DNA of 37,664 nucleotides from ZC4RG30 sp965652645 (GCA_965652645.1 CBFGXE010000028.1:1-37664); one strand, 5' to 3'. Positions 17,045 to 25,781 are shown, counted from the stretch's first letter. Numbers and translations are program-made. The notes: generated by a model from the letters alone, not told the origin.

Positions 17045-19087
17045 ATGAAGCACAGCATCCACCGTGGCTGGCTTTGGGCCGGCCTGCTTTCCTGCCTCGC
17101 CATCAGCCCCTTTGCCGCCGCCCAGCGCATCGAGCAGGGCAACCTGGTCTTCGACGGCATCCCGCTGGAGCAGCTTGCCGCGGTGCCGGAGCTGCCGCTG
17201 CTGCTGGACTCGCGCTCCGCCTCCCTCGGGGCCTGGCTGGCCGACGGCACCATGGTGATCTCCACCCGCTTCGGCAACACCGCGCAATTGCACCGCGTGC
17301 GCACGCCGATGGGCGCGCGCGAGCAGTTCACCTTCAAGGCCGAGCCCATCAGCCAGGTGATTGCCCATCCCCATGACGCCACGCGGCTGCTCTACCTGCG
17401 CGACAACGGCGGCGACGAGCGCATGCAGATCTGGCTGCGCAACCTGGCCGATGGCACCGAGCGGCTGCTCACCGATGGCAAGTCGCGCCACGGCCGGCCG
17501 GTGTTCGCCAATGACGGCAAGCGCATCGCCTTCTACAGCAATGCGCGCGATGGCGTGAGCAACGACATCTACCTGGCCGACGTCGACAGCCTGGCCGGCC
17601 CGCGCCTGCTGCTGGCCGGCGGCAGCGAGGCGCTTTACGTGGAGGACTGGTCGCTGGATGACCGCCAGGTCGCGGTGATCCGCTACCGCTCCATCACCGA
17701 CAGCGAGCTGTTCCTGCTGGACGTGGGCACCGGCGAGCAGCGGCGCATCGAGCCGGCGGACGCCGCGACGCCCACCGTGGCCACCAGCCGGTTCCGCCGC
17801 ACGCGCGAAGCGGCGCCGCCCGCCGCCACCCTGTCGGTGGCGCAGGCGCGTTTCTCGCGCGACGGCCGCGGCCTGTTCTTCATCTCCGACCGCGGCGGCG
17901 AGTTCCTCGCCCTGCACAAGTACGATGTGTACACACGCCAGCTCACCACGCTCACGCCCGACACCAACTGGGACGTGGAGCGTTTCGAGCTCTCCGAAGA
18001 TGGCCGCTTCATCGCCTACACGCGCAACGAGGGTGGCGTGGACCGGCTGGTGCTGCACGACCTGGGCATCAACTCCGACGTGCTGCTGCCGCCGCTGCCC
18101 GCCGGCGCGGTGATTTCCGCCCTGGAATTCGACCCGACCAGCCGCCGCCTCGCCGTGGCGCTGGAGACCGCGCTGGCGCCGATGGACATCTACGTGCTGG
18201 ACCTCGACACCTCCGCCGGCACCACCACCCTGCCGCTGGTGAAGCTCACGCGCTGGACCGGCAGCGAAATCGGCCCGCTGGATGCATCGAAGTTCGCCCC
18301 GGCGGAGCTGGTGCAGTTCCCCACCTGGGACGAGGTGGGCAACCGCCAGCGCGCCATCCCCGCCTTCGTCTACCGCCCGCGCACGCCCGGTCCGCACCCG
18401 GTGCTCATCGACATCCACGGCGGCCCGGAATCCCAGCACCGTCCCGGCTGGAGCAGCTTCCGCCAGTATCTGGTGGGCGAGCTGGGATACGCGGTGATCG
18501 CGCCCAATGTGCGCGGCTCCTCGGGCTACGGCCGCACCTTCCTCTCGCTGGACAACGGCATGCTGCGCGAGGACTCGGTGCGCGACATCGGCGCGCTGCT
18601 GGTGTGGATCGGCCTGCAGCCGGACCTGGACCGCAACCGCGTGGTGGTGGCCGGCGGATCCTACGGCGGCTACATGGCGCTGGCCTCGCTGGTGCACTAC
18701 AGCGACCGCCTGGCCGGCGGCATCGACACCGTCGGCATCAGCAACTTCGTCACCTTCCTCAACAGCACCGCGGAATACCGCCGCGACCTCAGGCGCGCGG
18801 AATATGGCGATGAGCGCAACCCGGCCATGCGCGCGCACCTGCAGGCCATCTCGCCGCTCACCAATGCGGCGGCGATCCGGAAGCCGCTGCTCATCGTGCA
18901 GGGCATGAACGACCCGCGCGTGCCGGCCAGCGAATCCGAGCAGATGATGGTGGCCGTGCGGGCGCGCGGCGCGGAGGTGTGGTACCTCGCCGCGAAGGAC
19001 GAGGGACATGGCTTCCGCAAGAAGGCCAACAGCGACGTCTATCGCGCCGCGATGGTGGCCTTCCTGAAAAAGCTGGCGGCGAAGTAG
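17045..19087 (+). CDS. Secreted S9 family prolyl oligopeptidase-like peptidase
   Basis: 680 residues. An N-terminal signal peptide (positively charged start, hydrophobic WLWAGLLSCLAISPFA, cleavage after AAA-Q near residue 27) sends it to the periplasm. Residues about 60-400 form a WD40/propeller-like domain, and the C-terminal alpha/beta hydrolase has the triad Ser539 (GGSYGGYM), Asp623 (MNDPRVP) and His655 (DEGHGF), with an HGGPE oxyanion segment before it. It should cleave short peptides, often after proline or similar. It is divergent from the AcuI/YhdH gene, and the next gene (cytochrome c) converges on it across a shared hairpin. No clear Shine-Dalgarno is present. Confidence 0.93.
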   Translation: MKHSIHRGWLWAGLLSCLAISPFAAAQRIEQGNLVFDGIPLEQLAAVPELPLLLDSRSASLGAWLADGTMVISTRFGNTAQLHRVRTPMGAREQFTFKAEPISQVIAHPHDATRLLYLRDNGGDERMQIWLRNLADGTERLLTDGKSRHGRPVFANDGKRIAFYSNARDGVSNDIYLADVDSLAGPRLLLAGGSEALYVEDWSLDDRQVAVIRYRSITDSELFLLDVGTGEQRRIEPADAATPTVATSRFRRTREAAPPAATLSVAQARFSRDGRGLFFISDRGGEFLALHKYDVYTRQLTTLTPDTNWDVERFELSEDGRFIAYTRNEGGVDRLVLHDLGINSDVLLPPLPAGAVISALEFDPTSRRLAVALETALAPMDIYVLDLDTSAGTTTLPLVKLTRWTGSEIGPLDASKFAPAELVQFPTWDEVGNRQRAIPAFVYRPRTPGPHPVLIDIHGGPESQHRPGWSSFRQYLVGELGYAVIAPNVRGSSGYGRTFLSLDNGMLREDSVRDIGALLVWIGLQPDLDRNRVVVAGGSYGGYMALASLVHYSDRLAGGIDTVGISNFVTFLNSTAEYRRDLRRAEYGDERNPAMRAHLQAISPLTNAAAIRKPLLIVQGMNDPRVPASESEQMMVAVRARGAEVWYLAAKDEGHGFRKKANSDVYRAAMVAFLKKLAAK

Positions 19088-19109
19088 CGCGGCCGGTGCC
19101 GCCTACTTC
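19081..19109. terminator. Bidirectional terminator-like hairpin over two stop codons
   Basis: GAAGTAG (19081-19087) pairs with CTACTTC (19103-19109), and GCGGC (19089-19093) pairs with GCCGC (19098-19102) around a CGGT loop, with one bulged C. The 12-bp stem contains the TAG of the peptidase gene in one arm and the TAG of the convergent cytochrome gene in the other. A short TT-rich end follows on the plus strand only. Confidence 0.65.
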
Positions 19110-19753
19110 TTGCCTTCCTTGAGCGGCACGGTCTGCAGCGCGGGCTTCTGCTGCGAGTAGAACGTGGCCAGCGCCTGGATGTCCGCCGGCGTGAGCTGCG
19201 CGGCAACGGGCGCCATCAGCCCGTTCTTGCGCGAGCCGTTGCGGTAACTTTCGAGCGCGAACACCAGGTAGTCGGCATGCTGGCCGGCCAGCGTCGCCGC
19301 GCCCACCTGCTGGTTGGCGGCATCGGGCACGCCCACCGGGCCATGGCAGGTCTGGCAGGTGGATACCGCCAGCGCCGGCACCTTGCCCACCGCCCTGGCA
19401 TTGGCATCGTGCGGCACGGCCTCGCCAGAGAGGTAGGCGGCGATATCGTCGATGTCCTGGTCCGACAGCGAAGACGCCTGCGCGTGCATCGTGCCGTGAC
19501 TGCGTTCGCCGCTGCGATAGGCCTTCAGTGCCGTGACCAGGTAGTTCACGTGCTGGCCGCGCAGGCGCGGCACGGAGAAGGTCGGATAGACGTTCTTGTA
19601 GGTGTCGATGCCGTGGCAGCCGAGGCAGGTGTTGCCCAGGACCTGGCCACGGGCAGGATCGCCCGCTGCCGCGGCAGGAACCGAATGAACCAGGGAGAAT
19701 GCGGCCAGCACCAGAGCCGGTGCAGTGGCCTTCAGGATCGAACGCAGCGCCAT
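19103..19753 (-). CDS. Diheme cytochrome c4
   Basis: 216 residues with a signal peptide (hydrophobic ALVLAAFSLVHSVPAAAA) and two class I c-type heme domains. The heme motifs are C43-LG-C46-H47 and C133-QT-C136-H137; the axial Met of each lies in HGTMHAQ and KNGLMAPV. The symmetric layout is that of cytochrome c4, a periplasmic electron carrier to terminal oxidases. The start is ATG 19753, with GAGGG nearby upstream. It is divergent from dtd with 76 bases between, and stands alone without oxidase genes. Confidence 0.92.
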   Translation of the reverse strand: MALRSILKATAPALVLAAFSLVHSVPAAAAGDPARGQVLGNTCLGCHGIDTYKNVYPTFSVPRLRGQHVNYLVTALKAYRSGERSHGTMHAQASSLSDQDIDDIAAYLSGEAVPHDANARAVGKVPALAVSTCQTCHGPVGVPDAANQQVGAATLAGQHADYLVFALESYRNGSRKNGLMAPVAAQLTPADIQALATFYSQQKPALQTVPLKEGKK

Positions 19754-19829
19754 GAAAACCCTCGTGTACGCCGCCCCCGGGCGGCGCAAAACTCGCGAAT
19801 TCTACGGTCCGGGCGGCGAGAATGCCACG

Positions 19830-20270
19830 ATGATTGCACTGATCCAGCGGGTGGGCGGCGCCAGCGTGAGCGTCGGCGGGGCGGTTGTGGCTGCCATCGA
19901 CCGGGGCATCCTGGCCCTGGTGGGCGTGGCCGCCACCGATTCCCCGGAAACCGGGGCCAGGTTGCTCGAAAAGCTGCTCAGTTACCGCATTTTCCCCGAC
20001 GATGCCGGCAGGATGAACCGCGATCTGCGCCAGATCGGCGGCGGATTGCTGCTGGTGCCGCAGTTCACGCTGCTGGCCGACACCCGCAAGGGCACCCGGC
20101 CGGGTTTTTCCCGGGGTGCCCCGCCGGAGCAGGCCCGGGAGCGGTTCGAGGCGCTCCTCGCGGCGGCGCAGGCCGCGCATCCGCGGGTCGCCGCCGGCCG
20201 CTTCGGGGCCGACATGCAGGTTTCCCTGGTCAACGACGGCCCGGTGACTTTCTGGCTCGAGGTGGAGTGA
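19830..20270 (+). CDS. dtd: D-aminoacyl-tRNA deacylase
   Basis: 146 residues, close to E. coli Dtd (145). It removes D-amino acids wrongly attached to tRNA. The cross-subunit motif NDGPVT near the C-terminus (Gly-cisPro) is intact. The usual SQxxT motif reads PQFTL here, with Pro in place of Ser while Q, F and T remain. The start at 19830 gives the family N-terminus MIALIQRV. There is no Shine-Dalgarno, and a GAGAAT hexamer lies six bases before the ATG. It is followed by tatABC on the same strand after 94 bases. Confidence 0.95.
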   Translation: MIALIQRVGGASVSVGGAVVAAIDRGILALVGVAATDSPETGARLLEKLLSYRIFPDDAGRMNRDLRQIGGGLLLVPQFTLLADTRKGTRPGFSRGAPPEQARERFEALLAAAQAAHPRVAAGRFGADMQVSLVNDGPVTFWLEVE

Positions 20271-20364
20271 CGAACCTTTCCGTCAGGCCATGTCTTATCA
20301 TGTGGGACTCCCTTTGGCAGTCCTCATGTACTGCGTTTTCTGAAGGTTCAACTGGAGCACCACG

Positions 20365-20616
20365 ATGGGTTCAATGAGCATTACGCACTGGCTGATCGTC
20401 CTCGGCGTGGTCATCCTGGTCTTTGGCACCAAGAAGCTCAGCTCGATGGGCAGCGACGTCGGCAGCGCCATCAAGAACTTCAAGAAGGCCATGAACGAGG
20501 GCGAGAAGGAAGGCCAGGAGACGGCCAAGCAGATCCGCCAGTCGGTGGACGCGGACTTCCCCGAGAGCAAGGCCAAGGAAAAGAGCACGGCCGAAAGCGA
20601 CGACCGCGCTGCCTGA
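20365..20616 (+). CDS. tatA: Twin-arginine translocase subunit TatA
   Basis: 83 residues. One N-terminal membrane helix (THWLIVLGVVILVFG) is followed by the FGxKKL hinge (FGTKKL) and an amphipathic helix, then a charged tail. It forms the channel for folded proteins with TatBC. The start at 20365 has GGAG seven bases upstream; an in-frame ATG at 20374 is an alternative. It is the first gene of tatABC. Confidence 0.96.
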   Translation: MGSMSITHWLIVLGVVILVFGTKKLSSMGSDVGSAIKNFKKAMNEGEKEGQETAKQIRQSVDADFPESKAKEKSTAESDDRAA

Positions 20617-20690
20617 GGCCTGCCTGCTGACGGGCCGGGACTCCGGCCGGTCGGCGCCACTTCTGTTCGCAAGGTTCGACGTCCCGCTGC

Positions 20691-21194
20691 ATGTTCGACT
20701 TCAGCTTCCCCGAGCTGCTGGTGGTGTTCGTGGTCGCGCTCGTGGTGCTGGGCCCGACGCGCCTGCCGGGACTGGTGCGCAAGATCGGTCGCTGGGTGGG
20801 CAAGGCACGCTCGATGGCGCGCGAGTTCCGCGACCAGCTTGAGCGCGAGGTCAATGTCGAGGAACTCAACCGCTCCGTGCGGCGCACGGTGATGGACGAT
20901 CCGCCTCCCGCGGCCGAAGCCGGCACCGGCACGACGGCCGATGCGGGCGCGCCGCCGGGCGACAGCGATTATCCCCGGGGTGCGGAGAGCTCTTCCTCCA
21001 GCGCCGCCGATCCGGCCGTGACCGCGGGCGAAGGCCCGCAGCCTGGCGACGACGAGTATTCCCACGCCCACGCCCCCGGTGCGACGCCGGAGCCATGGCA
21101 GCCCGCGCCCGTGGCGGACGAGGGCCAGGCCACCGCAATGGCCGACGCCGTCACCGGCGACGAAGACACCACCCGGCGCGAGCGCGAGGCATGA
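20691..21194 (+). CDS. tatB: Twin-arginine translocase subunit TatB
   Basis: 167 residues. The N-terminal helix MFDFSFPELLVVFVVALVVLGP with the Glu-Leu-Leu signature and the LGPTRLP hinge mark TatB rather than TatA. An amphipathic helix follows (to about residue 65), and a long acidic, Gly/Pro/Ala-rich tail is expected to be disordered. It forms the substrate receptor with TatC. Its stop overlaps the tatC start as ATGA. Confidence 0.95.
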   Translation: MFDFSFPELLVVFVVALVVLGPTRLPGLVRKIGRWVGKARSMAREFRDQLEREVNVEELNRSVRRTVMDDPPPAAEAGTGTTADAGAPPGDSDYPRGAESSSSSAADPAVTAGEGPQPGDDEYSHAHAPGATPEPWQPAPVADEGQATAMADAVTGDEDTTRREREA

Positions 21195-21970
21195 GCAAGG
21201 CGGGCGAGGACAAGCCGGACGAGAAGCTGGCCGAAGGCACGCTGATCTCGCACCTGCTGGAACTGCGCGACCGGCTGGTGAAGGCCGTGGCCTCGGTGTT
21301 CATCCTGTTCGTGCCGGCCTTCATCTTCAAGGACGAGCTCTTCGCCACGCTGTTCCAGCCGCTGGTGGCCAACATGAAGCTGGGCGACCAGCTCATCGCC
21401 ACCAGCCCGATGTCCGGCTTCATGATGCCGATCAAGCTGGCCTTCTTCACCGCGCTGTTCGCGGCCATGCCCTGGGTGCTTTACCAGATCTGGGCCTTCG
21501 TCGCGCCGGGCCTCTACCGCAAGGAGAAGCGCTTCGCCATCCCGGTGCTGGTGTCCTCCATCGTGCTGTTCTACGCGGGCATCGCGTTTGCGTATTTCGT
21601 GGTGTTCGACATGGCGTTCCACTTCCTGATGGGCGTCACGCCGGAACAGGTGGCCAACATGCAGGACATCAACCTGGTGCTGACCTTCGTGCTCACCCTT
21701 TTCCTGGCCTTCGGCATCGCCTTCGAGGTGCCGGTGGTGGTGATGCTGCTGGTGCTCACCGGCATGGTCTCGGCAGAGAAGATCGCCGCCTCGCGCGGTT
21801 ACGTGGTGATCGGCGTGTTCGTCGCCGCCGCCGTGCTCACGCCGCCGGATCCGGTGTCGCAGATCATGATGGCCATTCCGATGTGGCTGCTGTTCGAGGC
21901 GGGCCTGCTGATGTCGCGCCTGCTGGTGCGGCCGTCAAAGGATGAATCCAGCGGCACCGCCGTCGTCTGA
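21191..21970 (+). CDS. tatC: Twin-arginine translocase subunit TatC
   Basis: 259 residues, six membrane helices, the core receptor for twin-arginine signal peptides. The conserved first cytoplasmic segment SHLLELRDRLVKA is present, as is the periplasmic/cytoplasmic APGLYRKEKRF segment (family motif PGLxxxEr). The ATG start at 21191 overlaps the tatB stop by four bases. The length matches the family. Confidence 0.96.
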   Translation: MSKAGEDKPDEKLAEGTLISHLLELRDRLVKAVASVFILFVPAFIFKDELFATLFQPLVANMKLGDQLIATSPMSGFMMPIKLAFFTALFAAMPWVLYQIWAFVAPGLYRKEKRFAIPVLVSSIVLFYAGIAFAYFVVFDMAFHFLMGVTPEQVANMQDINLVLTFVLTLFLAFGIAFEVPVVVMLLVLTGMVSAEKIAASRGYVVIGVFVAAAVLTPPDPVSQIMMAIPMWLLFEAGLLMSRLLVRPSKDESSGTAVV

Positions 21971-22024
21971 TCGCCCGGTCATGGCGCCGCGGAGGCGTCG
22001 GCAACCGCGCTCCTTCGCAACTGC

Positions 22025-22453
22025 CTAGCGACGCCCCTCGAGCAGCGCCTTCAACCGCGCCAGCGCACGTTCGCTGGCCTGGCGCACGCGCGCGTAGTAG
22101 CCATTCCACTCCGGCAGATCCGGCACCCCGGAACACAGCAGGCGCACGATGGTGTTGTCCTCGTCGGCCTCGAGCAGGATGTCATCGGCCACGGCGCCAT
22201 CGAACACCGAGAGGTCGTCGGGCGGCAGGTAGATGAGGCGCAGCCGGCGCGGCGGATCGAACACGTCGATCATGGCGTGGCGCGTGAGGCCGGGGGCGAT
22301 GGTGGCCGACCAGCTGCCGCCGCGCTGTGGCCGCAGGCGTGCGTCCTCTCCCAGCCAGCGCGACACGGCCGGGCCGCACAGCGCGTTCCATGTCTGTGCG
22401 ACCGGGGCTTCCACGTCCATGCGCAGGGCGAACCCGCGGGTTTTCAGCGGCAT
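22025..22453 (-). CDS. SRPBCC (START-like, AHSA1-type) protein
   Basis: 142 residues with the SRPBCC pattern: a first strand then VEAPVAQTWNALCGPAVSRWL, a central RGGSWSATI, then DPPRRLRLIYLP and a C-terminal helix (YYARVRQASERALARLKALL). This fold binds hydrophobic ligands or acts in Hsp90 co-chaperones; the ligand cannot be told. It converges on tatC with 54 bases between. Upstream lies dedA, and a hairpin at 22506-22527 separates the two. A TGGCACAAT (extended -10-like) is six bases before the ATG, and no Shine-Dalgarno is seen. Confidence 0.8.
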   Translation of the reverse strand: MPLKTRGFALRMDVEAPVAQTWNALCGPAVSRWLGEDARLRPQRGGSWSATIAPGLTRHAMIDVFDPPRRLRLIYLPPDDLSVFDGAVADDILLEADEDNTIVRLLCSGVPDLPEWNGYYARVRQASERALARLKALLEGRR

Positions 22454-22505
22454 GGGATCATTGTGCCAGCTGCGCGCCGCGATGGGGACTGCCGCCGCCG
22501 GTACT

Positions 22506-22527
22506 GCGGAAGGCGTCTCCCTTCCGC
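22506..22527 (-). terminator. Hairpin after dedA
   Basis: GCGGAAGG (22506-22513) pairs perfectly with CCTTCCGC (22520-22527) around a six-base loop. It sits directly downstream of the dedA stop codon on the minus strand. No T-run follows, so it may be a rho-dependent or processing site rather than an intrinsic terminator. Confidence 0.5.
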
Positions 22528-22528
22528 T

Positions 22529-23179
22529 TCATGCCGCGGCCTTCGGTTCCTTCCTGAGGCCCATCACCACCATGGGCAGCAGCGACACCACGATGATGCT
22601 GATGGTCACCAGGCCGAAGTTGTCCTTGATCACCGGGATGTTGCCGACCAGGTAGCCGGCCCAGATGAACAGGTTCACCCACAGCAGCGCGCCGATGGCG
22701 TTGTAGGCCTGGAACCGGCCATAGGCCATGCGGCCCACGCCGGCCACGAAGGGCGCGAAGGTGCGGATGATGGGCGCGAAGCGCGACAGCACGATGGTCA
22801 TCGCGCCGTGGCGCGCGAACCAGCCCTCGGTGCGGCGCAGGTATTCCACCTTGATGAAGCGGTAGCGGCCGCTGAAGGCATGCTGTCCGATGGCGCGGCC
22901 GATGGCGTAGTTGGTGGTGTTGCCCAGTATGGCGGCCGTGCACAGCAGCATGGCCAGCAGCAGGGGCGAGAGCGTGCCGCTGGTGTCCACCGCGGCCAGC
23001 GCGCCGAGCGCGAACAGCAGCGAGTCGCCCGGCAGGAAGGGCGTGACCACCAGGCCGGTCTCGGCAAAGATCACCAGGAACATCAGCGCGTAGATCCAGG
23101 TGTCGAAGCGCACCAGCAGCTCGACCAGGTGGTCATCGAGATGCAGGACCAGGTCGATGAAGTAGTGCAGCAGCTCCAC
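22529..23179 (-). CDS. DedA family membrane protein
   Basis: 216 residues from a GTG start with GAGG upstream. Hydrophobic helices surround the conserved PFLPGDSLLFALGAL and a FxGRY...RTEGWFARHGAMTIVLSRFAPIIRTFAPFVAG block, the two re-entrant motifs of the DedA/VTT family. DedA proteins help recycle or flip lipid carriers (such as undecaprenyl phosphate) and maintain membrane potential. It lies between the GGDEF/EAL gene and the SRPBCC gene, all leftward. Confidence 0.93.
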   Translation of the reverse strand: MELLHYFIDLVLHLDDHLVELLVRFDTWIYALMFLVIFAETGLVVTPFLPGDSLLFALGALAAVDTSGTLSPLLLAMLLCTAAILGNTTNYAIGRAIGQHAFSGRYRFIKVEYLRRTEGWFARHGAMTIVLSRFAPIIRTFAPFVAGVGRMAYGRFQAYNAIGALLWVNLFIWAGYLVGNIPVIKDNFGLVTISIIVVSLLPMVVMGLRKEPKAAA

Positions 23180-23220
23180 GTTGCGCCTCGTGCCCGCGCC
23201 GGGACGGCGCGGCAGCCAGT

Positions 23221-25662
23221 CTAGCCGGCGGCCTTGCGCTGCGACAGTTCCTCCCCGGTGAGGAAGTCCTCGATGTTGATCTCGCCGCGCACGCGATCCT
23301 CATCGTCTCCCATGCCGCCCATCAGCCGCTGCATCGCTGTCTCGAGGTCTTCGTCGAGTACCGAAGTGTCGACGCCGCCGGCCAGCAGCTCGCGCTGCAG
23401 CTGTTTCTGCAGCGCCGCCGAGATGGTGTCGTCCTCGTCGCCGAGCTCGATGTCATGGCCGCGGCGCTGCCGCGACACCGACACCCACGTGGGCAGGTCG
23501 CGGATGGCCTCGGGCAGCGGCACCGGCCGCGCGATGGCAAAACCCTGGCCATAGGCCACGCCCATCGCCGCCAGGCGCACGCGGATCTCGTCGGTCTCGA
23601 TGCCCTCGGCCACGGTGGCCACGTTGGCGGAGTTGGCCAGGTGGATCATGCCGCGCACCATGCCTTCGGCGCGCGGATCCTTCAGCAGCTCGCGCACGAA
23701 GCTGCCGTCGATCTTCAGCATGCTCAGCGGCAGCGAGCGCAGGCTGGTGAGCGAGGCCATGCCGGTGCCGAAGTCATCCAGCGCGATGTGGCAGCCCAAG
23801 TCGCGCAGCGCATGCATCAGCGGCTCGGCGGCGGCCAGGTGTTCGATCACGTCGGCCTCGGCGAACTCGAAGCACAGCGCGCCGGGGTCCACGCCGCTTT
23901 CCTTCAGCTGTGCGAGCAGCTCGTCGGCGAACTGCGGGTCGCCCAGCGAATGGCCGGAGAGGTTCACGGTGAGCACCACGGCGCCACCGGCCACCAGCTG
24001 CGCACGCGGGCGCAGCTGCTTGAGTGTCTCGCGCACCACCCAGCGGTCCACGGAAGCCATCAGTCCCAGGCGGCGCGCATCGGCGAGGAAGCGGCCGGGG
24101 CCGGCGAACTCGCCGTTCTCGTCCTGCACGCGCAGCAGCAGCTCGAAGTGCGGCGTGGGGGAGACATTGCCCGGCAGCGGCGCGATCAGCTGCGCGTGCA
24201 GGCAAAGCCGGTCGCCTTCCAGGATGCTGCGCACCGCGCTGGCGGCAGCCTCGGTGATCGTGCTGCCGATCTTCACGGCGATGGTGCTGTCGCCGCCGGG
24301 CTCGAAACGTTCGACCCGGTTGCGGCCGCGGCGCTTGGCGGAACGGCAGGCGGACTCCGCCGCACCCAGCGCGGCCATGGGGTCACCACCTGCGGGAATG
24401 GGTGCCACGCCAACGCTCAGCGAAGACTGCAGCGTCACGTCGGGCCCGGCGCCCACGCTGGTGGCGGGCAGCGAGGCGATGGCCGCACGCAGTCCCTCGC
24501 CGAAGGCCGTGGCATCTTCCTCGCCAGCCGGCAGCAGGATGGCAAAACGATCGCCGGTGATGCGCGCGGCCGCTGCGCCCGGGGACAGGCGCATGCGGAT
24601 CAGCTCGCCCAGCTTCTCCAGCAGGCGATCACCCACCTGCATGCCGTGGTTGTCGTTGATGGCGTGCAGGCGGTCGGCGTCCAGGTAGAGGAAACTCCAG
24701 GTGCCCTGGCGCTCGGCCAGCGCGGCGCGCACGCGGGTCTCGAAGGCCGGGCGCGTGAACAGTCCGGTGAGCGCGTCATAGCGCGCCTCGATGAGACCCG
24801 CTGCACGGCGCAGCAGCAGGTCGGCCAGCAGTCCATCGCGCCGCCGGAAGTGCGGTGCATCCAGGCTGCGGAACATCACCAGCACGGCGCCGGCGCGTCC
24901 GGCCGGATTGCGCACGCCGCTGACCACGGCGCGCAGCGGCAGGTTGAGGCCGGGCAGGCTGCCCGGCTCGTTGAGCAGCAGCGCCTCCTTGCCCAGCTGC
25001 GCCAGGGACAGCAGGTGACGGTGTGCGCGGGCCAGCACGGAGGTATCGAACTGGCAGCCTTCCGTGCGCGCCACCGCCACGAGATTGCGTTCGGGCATCA
25101 GCAGCGCCGTGAGATCGCAGCGCATGTGGCTGTTGATGCGTTCAAGCAGCTGCGCCACGTCGCCACCGGCGTTGGGCGCGTCGGTGGACAGCAGCACCTT
25201 GAGGTCGGCATTGTCGCCGTCCGCATCCGCCGCCCCGGCCGCCTGCCCCGCGGCGCCGCCTTCCAGCCGCGCCCGCAGCGTCAGCTCGCGCTTCAGGCAG
25301 TCGATCACCGGCCGCAGCATGGCGTGCACGTAGGTGAAGGTGCGCGGATCGCTCTCCGCGGTGCGCCAGCGCACGCTCAGCACGGTGGCGGGACGGCCGC
25401 GCTCATCGCGCAGCCAGAACAGATACACGGGTTCGTGGGTGCCAAGCTGCACGCGCTCGCCCGACTCCCCGTTCAGCGCGGCCAGCGTGGCCGCCTGCGC
25501 CACCAGCTGCGGCAGCTGCGGCGGCACGGCTTCCTCGCTGGTCCAGCGCAGCTCGCCATCGGCATTCATGATGCTGAGGCCCGCGGCGCGCGGCAGCAGC
25601 GCTGCCACCAGCTGGGCATAGGGGGAGAAATCCTGCAGTGCGTCGGTCACGTCCCTGGACAT
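23221..25662 (-). CDS. GGDEF/EAL protein with degenerate GGDEF, likely c-di-GMP phosphodiesterase or sensor
   Basis: 813 residues, soluble. Residues 1-290 look like a GAF-type sensory region. A GGDEF domain follows (about 295-455): it starts DALTGLF, but the signature reads TGDRF (369-373), losing the first Gly and the Glu, so diguanylate cyclase activity is unlikely. The EAL domain (about 475-735) keeps its active residues: E507 in ELLLR, N567 (VNLSG), E599 or E602, D629-D630 (LDDFGTG), K650 (LKIDG), E686 (AEGIE) and Q706 (YGQGF). It should therefore hydrolyse c-di-GMP, perhaps with the GGDEF part acting as a regulator. The last 75 residues are acidic and of unknown role. Confidence 0.92.
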   Translation of the reverse strand: MSRDVTDALQDFSPYAQLVAALLPRAAGLSIMNADGELRWTSEEAVPPQLPQLVAQAATLAALNGESGERVQLGTHEPVYLFWLRDERGRPATVLSVRWRTAESDPRTFTYVHAMLRPVIDCLKRELTLRARLEGGAAGQAAGAADADGDNADLKVLLSTDAPNAGGDVAQLLERINSHMRCDLTALLMPERNLVAVARTEGCQFDTSVLARAHRHLLSLAQLGKEALLLNEPGSLPGLNLPLRAVVSGVRNPAGRAGAVLVMFRSLDAPHFRRRDGLLADLLLRRAAGLIEARYDALTGLFTRPAFETRVRAALAERQGTWSFLYLDADRLHAINDNHGMQVGDRLLEKLGELIRMRLSPGAAAARITGDRFAILLPAGEEDATAFGEGLRAAIASLPATSVGAGPDVTLQSSLSVGVAPIPAGGDPMAALGAAESACRSAKRRGRNRVERFEPGGDSTIAVKIGSTITEAAASAVRSILEGDRLCLHAQLIAPLPGNVSPTPHFELLLRVQDENGEFAGPGRFLADARRLGLMASVDRWVVRETLKQLRPRAQLVAGGAVVLTVNLSGHSLGDPQFADELLAQLKESGVDPGALCFEFAEADVIEHLAAAEPLMHALRDLGCHIALDDFGTGMASLTSLRSLPLSMLKIDGSFVRELLKDPRAEGMVRGMIHLANSANVATVAEGIETDEIRVRLAAMGVAYGQGFAIARPVPLPEAIRDLPTWVSVSRQRRGHDIELGDEDDTISAALQKQLQRELLAGGVDTSVLDEDLETAMQRLMGGMGDDEDRVRGEINIEDFLTGEELSQRKAAG

Positions 25663-25722
25663 GCCCGGAGGATGACTTAAGCCACCGGCGCGAACGATGA
25701 TCGAGTTGGCAGATTGCCGGGG

Positions 25723-25760
25723 AAAAAACGCGCGCCAGGTCGGGGACGGAAACGCGCCGC
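25723..25760 (-). terminator. Weak terminator candidate after envC
   Basis: On the minus strand a run of six T (25728-25723) follows a GC-rich inverted segment (GCGCG...CGCGC, about 5 bp). This is the only clear T-run downstream of a GC-rich stem in the window. The stem is short, so the call is weak. It lies in the 119-base gap between envC and the GGDEF/EAL gene. Confidence 0.3.
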
Positions 25761-25781
25761 GGGGCGGCAGGAAATTGCCGC

